Shown: in pieces, positions 1 to 6,297 of the stretch
Numbering within the stretch: position 1 is the stretch's first letter
How the letters are laid out: each line of letters opens with the position of its first letter
Source of the DNA: Lachnospiraceae bacterium
GTDB taxonomy: Bacteria; Bacillota; Clostridia; Lachnospirales; Lachnospiraceae
Length of the DNA: 6,713 nt
Direction: 5' to 3'
Assembly: GCA_029068665.1 (NCBI GenBank)
Contig: JAIECC010000460.1
Location: 1 to 6,713, forward strand
The notes under the pieces: generated by a model
What the model saw: only the letters and a program-made list of their open reading frames with translations
Database searches by the model: none
What the model was told of the DNA's origin: nothing
Program-made: the position numbers and the translations under genes

Positions 1-498
1 ATTTATTCCGGACGGTTTGTGGTGATCAACCGGTTAAAGGAGGGGAATATTTACCTGGCTGACATAGAGGCACAGGATACATTAAAAAAGGTGCAGCGGC
101 GAGAATATTATCGGTATGACTGTCGGCTGTCTGCGGGATACAGAGTTGTTCCGGAGAAGGAGCAGTGGAAGCTGGATAGAGAAAATCCCGAGGAGCAGGA
201 GTGGAAAAAAAGCGTGATTATCGATATCAGCGGCGGCGGTGTCAAGATGGTTTCTGAATATCAGGAGGAGGCATATTCCCTGCTGCAGATCCGGTTCCAG
301 CTGATTAGTGAAAATGTACGTCAGAATTTTGTAGTATTTGGCAGGCTAATTGCTTCTCTTCCAAATCGGGAGCGGCCGAATCTGATTGAGCAGAGGCTTT
401 CTTTTGAACAGATTGCGGAGCAGGATCGGGAACTGATTATCCGCTATATTTTTGACGAGGAACGAAAACGGCTTGCTAAGGAGAAAGGCTCGATGTAA
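1..498 (+). CDS. YcgR-like flagellar brake / PilZ c-di-GMP-binding protein, 5' partial
   Basis: The frame is open from base 1, so the gene starts upstream. The GTG at 19 is only an internal codon. The visible 165 residues hold the end of the N-terminal YcgR-type domain, then a PilZ domain. Both halves of the PilZ c-di-GMP signature are present: RxxxR (R34 and R38 in QRREYYRYD, counting from base 1) and DxSxxG (D75-I-S-G-G-G80). The C-terminal segment ending in a RELIIRYIFDEERKR stretch is typical of YcgR-family proteins. Members bind c-di-GMP and slow or stop the flagellar motor, so this is probably a cytoplasmic brake acting at the motor (inference from family). Its stop codon overlaps the cheB start (TAATG), which suggests translational coupling. 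In Bacillus subtilis the equivalent gene lies outside the fla/che operon, as far as I recall. A general PilZ regulator is possible, but the flagellar context favours a motility role. Confidence 0.9.
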   Translation: MYSGRFVVINRLKEGNIYLADIEAQDTLKKVQRREYYRYDCRLSAGYRVVPEKEQWKLDRENPEEQEWKKSVIIDISGGGVKMVSEYQEEAYSLLQIRFQLISENVRQNFVVFGRLIASLPNRERPNLIEQRLSFEQIAEQDRELIIRYIFDEERKRLAKEKGSM

Positions 499-1538
499 TG
501 AAAAAAAATGTTATGATAATAGATGACTCTGCACTTATGAGAAGGGTCTTATCTGATATAATTAATCAAACTGAACAATATCAGGTCATATATGCAGCGG
601 TAGATGGTAAGGATGGTCTGGATGCCATACATCGGTTATCTCAGATTCATTTTATCTTCCTTGATATTAACATGCCGAAGATGGGTGGTATAGAGCTGTT
701 AAAAATCATGAAAAAGGAAAGAATCGGGATTCCGGTGGTGGTATTTAGCAGCATAGCGGAGCGGTCCAGTGCTGAAACTATCGAGGCGCTTTCTCTGGGA
801 GCAGTGGATTTTCTGAAAAAGCCGGAAAATATCCTGGTGAACCGTTATCGGTTTCAAAAGAAGGTTCTGGATCGGCTTTCAATTCTGGAGCCAAACAAGG
901 AACCGTCGGTGGTGGTAAAGGAACCGGTGAAGAAACGGCGGAAGCATCATGATATGGGACGGGGAAAGCTGGTTGCCATTGCCTGTTCTACGGGAGGACC
1001 CAAGGCATTGCATGAAGTGATTCCCTATCTGCCTTCGAATCTGGATGCACCTGTGCTGGTTGTGCAGCATATGCCGGAGGGCTTTACGGCTTCTCTGGCC
1101 AGCCGCTTAAATGATATCAGCATGGTTCCGGTGAAGGAAGCAGCAGAAGGTGACCGGCTGGAAAACGGTCATGTGTACATTGCGAAAGGCGGCAGGCACC
1201 TGCGGATTGTACAGGAACGGGGATATCATGTGATACAGCTTGGGACAGATGATCCGGTCAGTGGATTGCGGCCCTATGCAAATTATATGTATGAGAGTCT
1301 GGTCCAATCGGATTATTATGAAATTATCTGTGTTGTTTTGACCGGAATGGGTGCTGACGGCACCAAAGGTATTGGAACGTTAAGCCAGGAAAAGAATGTG
1401 TATGTAATCAGCCAGGATCGGGAGAGTTCTACGGTTTATGGTATGCCAAAGATGATTGCACAGTCCGGATTATCAGATGAAATTGTTTCACTGAACAAAA
1501 TCGCAAAGGCTATCATTAATTATACGGGGGTGTGTTAA
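498..1538 (+). CDS. cheB: Chemotaxis response regulator protein-glutamate methylesterase CheB
   Basis: This enzyme hydrolyses glutamyl methyl esters (and deamidates some glutamines) on chemoreceptors, opposing the methyltransferase CheR. At 346 residues it has the usual length. Residues about 1-125 form a receiver domain with acidic pair D9-D10, phospho-acceptor D56 (in FLDINMP), S84/S85 and K108 before P109. A basic linker (KEPVKKRRKHH, about 141-151) follows. The esterase domain spans about 155-342, with a catalytic triad that can be placed at S164 (ACSTGGP), H191 (VVQHMPEGFT) and D287 (TGMGADG), nearly the same positions as in Salmonella CheB. The ATG at 498 overlaps the upstream TAA by one base. 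An AAAGG at 484-488 is a modest ribosome site, so coupling to the PilZ gene is likely. CheA should phosphorylate D56 and relieve inhibition. Two motifs near the active site depart from the usual form: AKGG at 229-232 and RPYA at 258-261. Confidence 0.97.
   Translation: MKKNVMIIDDSALMRRVLSDIINQTEQYQVIYAAVDGKDGLDAIHRLSQIHFIFLDINMPKMGGIELLKIMKKERIGIPVVVFSSIAERSSAETIEALSLGAVDFLKKPENILVNRYRFQKKVLDRLSILEPNKEPSVVVKEPVKKRRKHHDMGRGKLVAIACSTGGPKALHEVIPYLPSNLDAPVLVVQHMPEGFTASLASRLNDISMVPVKEAAEGDRLENGHVYIAKGGRHLRIVQERGYHVIQLGTDDPVSGLRPYANYMYESLVQSDYYEIICVVLTGMGADGTKGIGTLSQEKNVYVISQDRESSTVYGMPKMIAQSGLSDEIVSLNKIAKAIINYTGVC
501..508 (+). repeat. A8 homopolymer in codons 2-4 of cheB
   Basis: Eight consecutive A residues follow directly after the cheB ATG (codons AAA AAA AAT). 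Such a tract can be prone to replication or transcriptional slippage, and a one-base change here would frameshift cheB at its third or fourth codon. AT-rich starts are also simply favoured for open mRNA, so this is recorded as a sequence fact with unknown consequence. Confidence 0.6.
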
Positions 1539-3623
1539 ATGGACTTAAGCCAGTATTTGGAAATATTTATTGATGAGACGAAGGAGCATTTGCAGTCACT
1601 GAATGACCAGGTCCTGATCATGGAGCAGGATCCGGAAAATATCGATACAGTAAATGAAATCTTTCGGGCGGCTCATTCCTTAAAGGGAATGGCAGGTACC
1701 ATGGGCTTCAAGCGTATGCAAAAACTGACCCACGATCTGGAAAATGTGTTTTCTGAGATTCGGAATGGAAAAATGTCAGTGACGCCGGATATTGTGGATA
1801 TTGTATTTAAATGTCTGGATGCTCTGGAGGGCTATCTTGCCAATATTCAGGAATCGGCAGATGAAGGAACCGAGGATAATGAAGAAATTATTAATCTGCT
1901 GAATGATGCTTTGAACAGCAGTACATCGAATTCCGAGACGGCAGAGGGTGAACAGGCAGCGAAGGCGGCGCCGGCAGAGACACCGGCATCCGATGAGGAT
2001 AAACGGAAGTTCCTGTCTCTTTCTCTTGCTGATTTTGAAGTGAATGCCATGAAGGAAGCACTGGAAAAGGGTATGAACGTATATGGTGCAACCGTATATA
2101 TCCAGGAAACCTGTATTCTGAAAGCAGCCAGAGCATTTCTGGCTTTTAAGGGTGTGGAATCCCTTGGCGAGATCATTAAATCGGATCCTAGTGTACAGGA
2201 TATTGAGGATGAGCGATTTGATTTAGATTTCAGCATGTTTATTATTTCAGAGAAGCCTGCAGAACAGGTACATAAGGTTATCGCTAATGTATCAGAGATC
2301 AAGGAAGTGATATTAGAGCCATTTACACCACCGGAAGCACCGGGGGCCAAGGCGGTTGAACAGGAGACAAAATCAGAGGAGACTGCAGCGGAAGGGAAAC
2401 CGGAGAGCACCAAAGAAGCAGCTTCTGATAAGAAGAAAGCGGCGCCGGAAACAAAGAAAAAACCGGTGGTCAATCGTTCAGTTCGTGTAGATATTGAAAA
2501 GCTGGATGATTTAATGAATCTGGTCAGCGAGTTGATTATTGCAAAGAATGGTCTGGTATCTGCCAACGAGAATGAAGATGGAGAACAGACTCAGCAGTTT
2601 AATGAACAGATTGAGTATCTGGAGCGGATTACCACGAATCTGCATGAGTCGGTAATGAAGGTTCGAATGGTTCCGATTGAAAGTGTAGTGAACCGGTTCC
2701 CGCGTATGATTCGTGATTTATCCAAGAAGCTGAATAAGGAAATGGAATTGATCATGACCGGTGAAGAAACAGAACTGGATCGTACGGTTATTGATGAAAT
2801 CGGTGATCCTTTGATGCATATGCTCCGGAATGCGGCAGACCATGGACTGGAATCTACCTTGGATCGTATCAAGAAGGGTAAACCTCAGGTTGGTACCATC
2901 CGTTTGAACGCATATCAGGATGGAAATAACGTAACCATTGAGGTTAGTGATGATGGCAGCGGTGTTGATGTAGAAAAAGTGAAAGCATCAGCCGTTAAGA
3001 AAGGAAGTATTTCGGAAGAGCAGGCTGCCATGATGACGGATAAGGAAGCCGTTGATCTGTTATTCCAGCCGGCATTTTCTACGGCAGAAAAGGTATCGGA
3101 TATATCCGGCCGGGGTGTTGGACTTGATGTAGTAAAAAGTAAAATCGAAGGTCTTGGCGGTGATGTGGAGGTAAACACTGTATTAGGTGAAGGAACTACC
3201 TTTATTGTACGCCTGCCGCTGACCCTTGCCATTATTCAGGCTCTGATGGTGGAGATTCAGGATGAAAAGTATGCGATTCCTCTGAATTCCATTGTTACAG
3301 TGGAGGATGTACCACAAGAGGATATCAAGCTGGTACAGAATAAAGAGGTAATTAATCTCCGTGGATCTGTTATTCCGTTGATACGACTGGATCAGATTCT
3401 GGACCTGGAAGCAAAAGCAGAAGAGCCGGAAAGCTTGGTGGTTGTAATTGTGAAGAAGGGTGATAAGCAGGCCGGTCTTGTGATTGATAATCTGATTGGC
3501 CAGCAGGAAATTGTAATTAAGCCGTTAGGAAAATACATATATATTCATAAGATGTTCAGTGGTGCTACCATCCTGGGCGATGGTGATGTGGCATTGATTA
3601 TTGATGCAAATACGCTGGTATAG
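1539..3623 (+). CDS. cheA: Chemotaxis histidine kinase CheA
   Basis: CheA is the receptor-linked kinase that autophosphorylates on a histidine and passes phosphate to CheY and CheB. All five domains are visible in 694 residues. P1/HPt is about 1-105, with phospho-accepting H46 in AAHSLKG. P2, which docks CheY/CheB, is about 157-262 and carries the typical LKAARAFLAFKGVESLGEII stretch. P3, the dimerisation helices, starts near SVRVDIEKLDDLMNLVSEL (314 on). P4, the ATP-binding domain, has an N box at 427-436 (HMLRNAADHG), a G1 box DDGSG at 471-475 and a G2 region SGRGVGLDVV at 523-532. P5, CheW-like, runs from about 560 to the end. P1-P2 and P2-P3 are joined by low-complexity A/E/K-rich linkers (about 126-156 and 263-311). 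The ATG follows the cheB stop with no gap and has a GGGGGTG site at 1526-1532. All key residues are present, so it should be active. It works at the membrane in arrays with CheW and receptors. Confidence 0.98.
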   Translation: MDLSQYLEIFIDETKEHLQSLNDQVLIMEQDPENIDTVNEIFRAAHSLKGMAGTMGFKRMQKLTHDLENVFSEIRNGKMSVTPDIVDIVFKCLDALEGYLANIQESADEGTEDNEEIINLLNDALNSSTSNSETAEGEQAAKAAPAETPASDEDKRKFLSLSLADFEVNAMKEALEKGMNVYGATVYIQETCILKAARAFLAFKGVESLGEIIKSDPSVQDIEDERFDLDFSMFIISEKPAEQVHKVIANVSEIKEVILEPFTPPEAPGAKAVEQETKSEETAAEGKPESTKEAASDKKKAAPETKKKPVVNRSVRVDIEKLDDLMNLVSELIIAKNGLVSANENEDGEQTQQFNEQIEYLERITTNLHESVMKVRMVPIESVVNRFPRMIRDLSKKLNKEMELIMTGEETELDRTVIDEIGDPLMHMLRNAADHGLESTLDRIKKGKPQVGTIRLNAYQDGNNVTIEVSDDGSGVDVEKVKASAVKKGSISEEQAAMMTDKEAVDLLFQPAFSTAEKVSDISGRGVGLDVVKSKIEGLGGDVEVNTVLGEGTTFIVRLPLTLAIIQALMVEIQDEKYAIPLNSIVTVEDVPQEDIKLVQNKEVINLRGSVIPLIRLDQILDLEAKAEEPESLVVVIVKKGDKQAGLVIDNLIGQQEIVIKPLGKYIYIHKMFSGATILGDGDVALIIDANTLV

Positions 3624-3629
3624 GAGGTG
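3622..3629 (+). promoter_or_regulatory. Strong Shine-Dalgarno site of cheW
   Basis: AGGAGGTG starts inside the cheA stop codon and lies six bases before the cheW ATG. It is the closest match to the consensus ribosome-binding site in the window. This suggests efficient, largely independent initiation of cheW, in keeping with the need for CheW in stoichiometric amounts in receptor arrays (inference). Confidence 0.85.
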
Positions 3630-3635
3630 TAAGAA

Positions 3636-4082
3636 ATGGCAGAATTGGAACAAGAAGAGATGAAGCAATATATTGTTGCCAAGCTTGGCAGTGAGCAGTA
3701 TGGAATTGACATTGCTTATGTAGATAATATTGTTCGCATGCAGAAGATTACACGGGTGCCGAAAACACAATCGTATTTTCTCGGTGTAATTAACCTTCGT
3801 GGAGAAATCATACCGGTTATGAGCATGAGAAGCAAGCTGGAATTAGAAGAAAGTGAAGTAACCAATACTACACGAATTATTATAATCAAGCCGGAGCAGA
3901 ATGCTTCTCTGGGACTTTTGGTAGATGAAGTGCGGGAAGTGGTGACCTTATCCGAGGAGAATGTGGAAAAAGTTGCTTATGATAATGGCAGAGAAGATGT
4001 TAACTACTTTGTGACAGGAGTAGGGAAGTATGGTGATACGTTGATTTCATTGATTAATATCAGTGGAATTATCAGTGATTAG
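3636..4082 (+). CDS. cheW: Chemotaxis coupling protein CheW
   Basis: CheW is the adaptor that links chemoreceptor tips to the P5 domain of CheA in cytoplasmic arrays at the membrane. The 148 residues form a single CheW domain and nothing else, the normal size. Family hallmarks are a short N-terminal strand (QYIVAKLGSEQYGIDI, about 11-26), the RVP segment (40-42) and the loop FLGVINLRGEIIPV (48-61). R55 in that loop corresponds to the conserved arginine important for receptor binding in CheW proteins. The C-terminal half has the expected LGLLVDEVREVV strand (92-103). There is no receiver domain, so it is CheW and not CheV. It sits 12 bases after cheA and is followed by cheC after 16 bases, the order seen in Bacillus. 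Confidence 0.97.
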   Translation: MAELEQEEMKQYIVAKLGSEQYGIDIAYVDNIVRMQKITRVPKTQSYFLGVINLRGEIIPVMSMRSKLELEESEVTNTTRIIIIKPEQNASLGLLVDEVREVVTLSEENVEKVAYDNGREDVNYFVTGVGKYGDTLISLINISGIISD

Positions 4083-4085
4083 CAA

Positions 4086-4091
4086 AAGGAG
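4086..4091 (+). promoter_or_regulatory. Shine-Dalgarno site that fixes the cheC start
   Basis: AAGGAG lies seven bases before the ATG at 4099. It is only one base before the in-frame ATG at 4093 and lies downstream of the in-frame GTG at 4063. It therefore selects 4099 as the start and removes an apparent overlap with cheW. Confidence 0.8.
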
Positions 4092-4098
4092 TATGCTT

Positions 4099-4701
4099 AT
4101 GGGAAAACTGGATGAAACAGGCTTGGATATGCTTACTGAGATTGGTACCATTGGGGCGGGAAATGCAACGACGTCATTATCTGTCTTGCTGGATTCCAAG
4201 CTTTCCATGAAGGTGCCAAAGGTATCCTTTATGAACTTGGATGATTTTGTAGAAAGTATCGGAGGCGCTGAAAATATAATTGCAGGCGTTATGAGCAATA
4301 TTACCGGAGATATCGAAGGCTTTGTGTTATTTGCCATGGATCTGCGGGATGCCCGCAGACTGGTGAATCGTCTCTGTGGAATCGAAATATCAAAGCTGGA
4401 TCCCTTTACAGAACTTGATTTATCTGCGGTACAGGAAATTGGTAATATTTTAATCAGTTCCTATCTTTCTTCTATGGAAACCCTGATGGGAATGAAGATG
4501 CGTCCGTCCAATCCGATGATGACAATTGACATGGCGGGAGCGATTCTTAGCTTTCCTGCGGTAGTAAACAGCAGAGAGCATGATGATGTGCTTCGGATTG
4601 AATCCCAATTCGAAGGAGAGGATTTATCAATTGATGGTCATATTATGATGATTTCGGATTCGAATTCATATAAGATCATTCATAAGAAACTAGGGTTATA
4701 A
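4099..4701 (+). CDS. cheC: CheY-P phosphatase CheC
   Basis: CheC dephosphorylates CheY-P and binds CheD, forming a feedback loop in Bacillus-type chemotaxis. The 200-residue protein shows the family's two pseudo-symmetric halves, each built around [D/S]x3ExxNx22P. The second motif is intact: S109, E113, N116 (QEIGNIL) and P139. The first has D10, E14 and P40 in register, but the catalytic Asn position is Thr17 (TEIGTIGAGNA). So one of the two active sites appears altered, while the second should still work. Length and absence of a SpoA domain separate it from FliY, and two motifs separate it from single-site CheX. The start at 4099 is chosen from its ribosome site. Initiation at the GTG at 4063 would overlap cheW and has no such site. 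cheD follows after 12 bases, consistent with a CheC-CheD complex. Confidence 0.95.
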   Translation: MGKLDETGLDMLTEIGTIGAGNATTSLSVLLDSKLSMKVPKVSFMNLDDFVESIGGAENIIAGVMSNITGDIEGFVLFAMDLRDARRLVNRLCGIEISKLDPFTELDLSAVQEIGNILISSYLSSMETLMGMKMRPSNPMMTIDMAGAILSFPAVVNSREHDDVLRIESQFEGEDLSIDGHIMMISDSNSYKIIHKKLGL

Positions 4702-4713
4702 GAGTGTGATGAA

Positions 4714-5199
4714 ATGGAAGCAATGGTTACAGTGCGTATGGCAGATTATAAGCTCTGCACAGCACCAAATAAAATTACAACAATTGGATTAGGTTCCTGT
4801 GTAGGAATCGTTGTGTATGATCCGGGTATCAAGGTATGCGGTATGCTGCATGCTATGCTGCCGGACAGTACAAGAATTCGCAACAACAGTAATCGTATGA
4901 AATTTGTGGATTCTGGTATGGAGGATATGCTCAAGGAACTGCTTCAGGCAGGGGTCAATAAGCGCCGTCTGGCGGCAAAGCTGGCAGGTGGAGCAAAAAT
5001 GTTTGCATTTGGAACAGAGAATGATATTACAAGCATCGGAGATCAGAATGTACAGTCGGCGAAAAAAATGCTAATGCGTTATGGTATCCCTCTGCTTGCA
5101 GAAGACACAGGTAAAAACTTTGGAAGGACCATTATCTTTGATTCAGCCACCAATGAACTGGAAATCAAGGCAGTGGGACAACCAATCAAAATGATTTAA
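4714..5199 (+). CDS. cheD: Chemoreceptor glutamine deamidase CheD
   Basis: CheD converts specific receptor glutamines to glutamates and, in Bacillus, binds receptors and CheC as part of adaptation. At 161 residues it is full length. The cysteine-hydrolase triad is visible as T23 (KITTIG), C29 (GLGSC) and H46 (GMLHAMLP). The spacing of 6 and 17 residues matches the T21-C27-H44 triad I recall for Thermotoga CheD. The C-terminal part has the family's AGGAKMF (91-97), IGDQNV (108-113) and AEDTGKNFGRTI (129-140) segments. The start is taken as the ATG at 4714. The upstream ribosome site is weak (AAGAG around the cheC stop), so translation may lean on coupling with cheC. An in-frame ATG three codons later is possible. 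The active site looks complete. Confidence 0.96.
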   Translation: MEAMVTVRMADYKLCTAPNKITTIGLGSCVGIVVYDPGIKVCGMLHAMLPDSTRIRNNSNRMKFVDSGMEDMLKELLQAGVNKRRLAAKLAGGAKMFAFGTENDITSIGDQNVQSAKKMLMRYGIPLLAEDTGKNFGRTIIFDSATNELEIKAVGQPIKMI

Positions 5200-5201
5200 T
5201 T

Positions 5202-5207
5202 GGGTGA
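5202..5207 (+). promoter_or_regulatory. Shine-Dalgarno-like site before the small membrane protein gene
   Basis: GGGTGA can pair with the anti-SD sequence and lies eight bases before the ATG at 5216. It overlaps the alternative GTG start at 5204, which itself has no ribosome site. This favours initiation at 5216. Confidence 0.6.
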
Positions 5208-5215
5208 ATAATAGT

Positions 5216-5494
5216 ATGAAACTAAGATGGTTAAGACCATTTGTTGTCCTGGCGGCAGCGCTTATTGTATGTATCAGTAATATGACATCCAAACGACCAA
5301 TGCTGGAGTCGCTGGTCTGGCTTCTTTTGACCATTATCATTTTTTATGTGATTGGAAGTATTGTGACCAGAATTATTGATGTTACCATGCATTCTTCTGG
5401 TAAAGGGAATGCAGAAGCCGTAACGGAGGATAAGCCGGAAGAGCCGTTGGAGAATGTCAAAACAAATGAAGAAGAGCTGGAATATAATAATTAG
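5216..5494 (+). CDS. Small two-segment membrane protein of unknown function, between cheD and sigD
   Basis: I do not recognise this 92-residue protein. It opens with a basic stretch (KLRWLR). A hydrophobic segment follows at about 7-21 (RPFVVLAAALIVCIS), then a short polar turn with SKRPM, a second hydrophobic segment at about 33-53 (LVWLLLTIIIFYVIGSIV) and a polar, strongly acidic tail (about 60-92, rich in Glu and Asn). With a positively charged start, both ends are probably cytoplasmic (inference). No catalytic motif is visible. It lies 16 bases after cheD and 25 before sigD, so it is co-transcribed and probably serves motility. In Bacillus subtilis nothing separates cheD from sigD. SwrB follows sigD there and is a longer protein with one membrane segment, so this is not an obvious SwrB. 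The start at 5216 is preferred over the GTG at 5204, which would add four residues. Confidence 0.85.
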   Translation: MKLRWLRPFVVLAAALIVCISNMTSKRPMLESLVWLLLTIIIFYVIGSIVTRIIDVTMHSSGKGNAEAVTEDKPEEPLENVKTNEEELEYNN

Positions 5495-5505
5495 AGTTGT
5501 GAATT

Positions 5506-5511
5506 AAGGAG
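5506..5511 (+). promoter_or_regulatory. Shine-Dalgarno site that fixes the sigD start
   Basis: AAGGAG ends on the first base of the in-frame GTG at 5511 and lies eight bases before the ATG at 5520. The GTG therefore cannot use this site, and the ATG is the supported start. Confidence 0.85.
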
Positions 5512-5519
5512 TGCTTAGC

Positions 5520-6284
5520 ATGGATGAAACCAAACGAGAGAAACTCTGGGCAGCATATAGTAAGAAGAGAGACCCGGCTACAAGAGAAGAACTGATTATG
5601 GAATATGTGCCGTTAGTTAAGGTGGTTTCCGGACGTTTGAGTATGTATCTTGGGTACACGGTTGAATATGATGATTTGGTTAGTTATGGAATTTTTGGTT
5701 TAATTGATGCCATTGATAAATTTGATTATGATAAAGGGATTAAATTTGAAACCTATGCCAGTCTTCGGATTCGAGGGTCTATTTTGGACCAGATTCGGAA
5801 GATGGACTGGATTCCACGTTCCGTAAGACAGAAACAGAAGCAGATGGAACTGGCCATTACGAAAATTGAATCTGAGGAAAACCGTGTTGCAACGGATGAG
5901 GAAATTGCCCGGGAACTGAATATATCCATAGATGAGTATTTTAACTGGCAGGGACAGACAAAAATCACTAATATAGCATCTATTGATGAATTTGTGGAAC
6001 AGGGGATTGAAGTAAAGGCCTTTGATTCCGGCAGGAATGCACAAAATGAGCCGGACCGGGTCTATGAACAGGAAGAGGTGAAAGAACTATTAGCCGCTTC
6101 CCTGGAAAAATTAACAGAGAAGGAAAGAATGGTCGTTGTACTCTATTACTATGAGGAGTTGACCCTGAAGGAAATCAGTAAGGTTCTGGAGGTATCAGAA
6201 TCCAGAGTTTCCCAGTTACATACCAAAGCATTGCAGAAAATGAAGCAGGTATTAGGAATTCATTATGAAATATTAATGGGCTAG
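5520..6284 (+). CDS. sigD: RNA polymerase sigma factor for flagellar operons, SigD/FliA (sigma-28)
   Basis: This is a group 3 sigma-70 family factor that directs RNA polymerase to late flagellar, motor and chemoreceptor promoters. The 254 residues match the FliA/SigD/WhiG family. Region 2 spans about 22-95 and contains the hallmark YDDLVSYGIFGLIDAIDKFD (50-69) and FETYASLRIRGSILDQIRK (76-94). The next part, DWIPRSVR (96-103), opens region 3, which continues to about 160. Region 4 is about 195-245, with the helix-turn-helix LTLKEISKVLEVSESRVSQL (214-233) that reads the -35 element. No sporulation-type features are seen and the fla/che location fixes the role. Activity is usually held back by the anti-sigma factor FlgM, which is not in this window. 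Its place far down the operon suggests that transcript readthrough limits its level, as reported for Bacillus subtilis. The ATG at 5520 is chosen from its ribosome site. Confidence 0.97.
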   Translation: MDETKREKLWAAYSKKRDPATREELIMEYVPLVKVVSGRLSMYLGYTVEYDDLVSYGIFGLIDAIDKFDYDKGIKFETYASLRIRGSILDQIRKMDWIPRSVRQKQKQMELAITKIESEENRVATDEEIARELNISIDEYFNWQGQTKITNIASIDEFVEQGIEVKAFDSGRNAQNEPDRVYEQEEVKELLAASLEKLTEKERMVVVLYYYEELTLKEISKVLEVSESRVSQLHTKALQKMKQVLGIHYEILMG

Positions 6285-6290
6285 AGGAGG
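6285..6290 (+). promoter_or_regulatory. Shine-Dalgarno site of the fapA-like gene
   Basis: AGGAGG begins one base after the sigD stop and lies seven bases before the ATG at 6298. The in-frame ATG at 6292 is only one base from this site, so 6298 is the better start. Confidence 0.8.
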
Positions 6291-6297
6291 AATGCTT

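Noticed and set aside
1847..2566. A 239-codon open frame on the minus strand inside cheA
   Set aside because: It lies wholly antisense to the P2 domain and A/E/K-rich linkers of cheA. Its Ser-rich protein (runs of SSS, SLVLSGFPS) is what the complement of GAA/GCA-type linker codons yields. The + strand frame is a complete CheA with all domains, and no ribosome site or family resemblance was seen on the minus strand.
2915..3232. A 105-codon minus-strand frame antisense to the CheA ATP-binding domain
   Set aside because: It covers the conserved P4 region whose residues are clearly selected in the CheA frame. The antisense protein has no recognisable motif.
4063..4098. A longer CheC starting at the GTG at 4063, overlapping the end of cheW
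   Set aside because: No ribosome site precedes it, while AAGGAG sits at the right distance from the ATG at 4099. The added residues are not part of the usual CheC start.
5511..5519. A longer SigD starting at the GTG at 5511
   Set aside because: The GTG overlaps the Shine-Dalgarno sequence itself, so it cannot be read from that site. The ATG at 5520 has proper spacing.
4702..5519. A sigma-28 or sigma-A promoter ahead of cheD, the small gene or sigD
   Set aside because: The gaps are 12, 16 and 25 bases and are mostly taken up by ribosome sites. I found no convincing -35/-10 pair, though an internal promoter within coding sequence cannot be excluded by eye.
5700..6044. Minus-strand frames of 114 and 71 codons inside sigD
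   Set aside because: They are antisense to conserved sigma regions 2 and 3 and their proteins show no family features.
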